Of a DNA stretch of 35,037 bases, positions 34,402 through 35,037 are shown in pieces. The position numbers were made by a program, and so were the translations under genes. Where the stretch lies: positions 1-35,037 of the forward strand of contig JAFLSC010000021.1 of assembly GCA_022511145.1 (NCBI GenBank), read 5' to 3'. The stretch's first letter is position 1. Each line of letters starts with the position of its first letter. The notes beneath the pieces were generated by a model. The model was not told where the DNA came from and did not search any database. It was given only the letters and a program-made list of their open reading frames with translations. The DNA is from Helicobacter sp. (GTDB taxonomy: Bacteria; Campylobacterota; Campylobacteria; Campylobacterales; Helicobacteraceae).

Positions 34402-34622
34402 TACAATCCTTAAAAAAATATCTTTGAAATTTTACAAAAATTTAATTAAAAAGATTGTAAATTTGCTTAAATTTGCTTTTATCTACCTTTAAATTTTGTA
34501 GCTCTCTAGTTTGTTTAATAACTTTTTTTCATTTTGTGTTTTCTCTAGCGGAGTTAAAAAATTATTATTTGGTAGCTTTAATGGGAAAATAACTTAAGAA
34601 AAATACTTAAATAATAATAAAT

Positions 34623-34640
34623 AAGGAACACTTTTTGCTT
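34623..34640 (+). promoter_or_regulatory. sigma-54 (RpoN) promoter before the 3'-edge gene
   Basis: AAGGAACACTTTTTGCTT with GG at 34625-34626 and GC at 34637-34638, exactly 12 nt apart, 33 nt before the start codon. It is almost the same as the flgF-flgG promoter. The rest of the 271-nt gap after the dehydrogenase start (34402-34672) is A/T-rich. It holds a possible minus-strand -10 (TGTAAAAT near 34429-34436) for the dehydrogenase gene and nothing else I can name. Confidence 0.87.
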
Positions 34641-34672
34641 ACCTTTTTGTAAATTTTACAAAAGGGGAAGCA

Positions 34673-35037
34673 ATGCAAATTAATTCTTACTCGACTTATT
34701 CAAATTTTTATTCTAACTATTCTAAAGCTACAAATCAAGATTCTAAATCTTTACAAGATTTTAGGCTAACCAACGCAGAATCTGAAAAAATCCAAATATC
34801 AACTTCACAAGCAGAAGCACTAAGCAATGAGGAAATAACACAAAATAGCAAAGAAAATTCAAAGCTTTTAAGTGATAGTGAAGCCAAGCAAAAATTAGAT
34901 GATATGATAAGCGAATATAGTCGTGATTGGAGCAGTCTTGATTCTCGTCTTCTTCTTGCGGATGGCAATGGTATAGGAGGAGAATTAAAGTATGATTATG
35001 ATTTGGTTTTATCAGGAAAACTTGCAAATAAACCTAT
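34673..35037 (+). CDS. unknown protein in the flagellar sigma-54 regulon (3' end outside the window)
   Basis: Partial gene, 121 codons seen. It starts MQINSYSTYSNFYSNYSKAT, rich in Asn, Ser and Tyr, with no signal peptide, followed by a charged helical segment (NEEITQNSKENSKLLSDSEAKQKLDDMI) and a possible Ca-binding-like LLADGNGIGGEL. The sigma-54 promoter upstream places it in the flagellar regulon, and the N-terminus resembles flagellar-exported proteins. GGGGAAG lies 3 nt before the ATG. Family not recognised. Confidence 0.75.
   Translation, partial: MQINSYSTYSNFYSNYSKATNQDSKSLQDFRLTNAESEKIQISTSQAEALSNEEITQNSKENSKLLSDSEAKQKLDDMISEYSRDWSSLDSRLLLADGNGIGGELKYDYDLVLSGKLANKP

Overview
The window looks like chromosome of an enterohepatic-type Helicobacter (Campylobacterota). 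Support comes from the low GC content, from H. pylori-like gene orders (ffh-rpsP-KH protein-rimM-trmD-rplS; fabZ-lpxA-clpX-mreB-mreC; fliW/bamD/lon; glcD-pgbA; hydABCDE), and from sigma-54 promoters before flagellar genes. PerR and a SHP/DHC cytochrome operon distinguish it from H. pylori. Species cannot be fixed by eye. No insertion sequence, prophage, CRISPR array or rRNA was seen.

Layout. 95-2168 (-): a three-gene electron-transfer operon (SHP cytochrome c, diheme cytochrome c, cytochrome b fused to a second diheme domain). 2266-6099 (-): rnhB, lon, bamD. 6334-10637 (+): fliW, proC, miaA, a NifX/NifB-like protein, then flgF/flgG behind a sigma-54 promoter. 10838-11248 (-): perR-like regulator. 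11453-15036 (+): ffh and a tightly overlapping rpsP-KH-rimM-trmD-rplS operon. 15088-17404 (-): a phase-variable methyltransferase, a DMT permease and an NAD(P)-binding protein with a signal peptide. 17438-23212 (-): uptake [NiFe]-hydrogenase hydABCDE. 23339-28270 (-): ogt, mreC, mreB, clpX, lpxA, fabZ. 28361-30573 (-): glcD and a PgbA-domain protein. 30721-31308 (+): an unknown protein with its own sigma-54 promoter. 31371-31543 (+): tRNA-Met and tRNA-Arg. 31575-34401 (-): gatB, a 29-codon ORF and a nucleotide-sugar dehydrogenase. 34673-end (+): a second unknown gene with a sigma-54 promoter. No gene-free stretch exceeds 300 bases.

How it works together. The hydrogenase and the SHP/DHC/cytochrome b set point to respiratory electron transfer at the cytoplasmic membrane. 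The flagellar theme (fliW, flgF, flgG and two unknown genes) is tied together by three near-identical -24/-12 promoters. The most notable pattern is homopolymer tracts at sites where a length change would matter. A G10 tract splits a sugar/polyketide-type methyltransferase from its N-terminal domain, so it currently reads OFF. A C14 tract at the 3' end of mreC sets the MreC tail and whether its stop codon overlaps the ogt start. An A9 tract lies in the spacer of the putative perR promoter.
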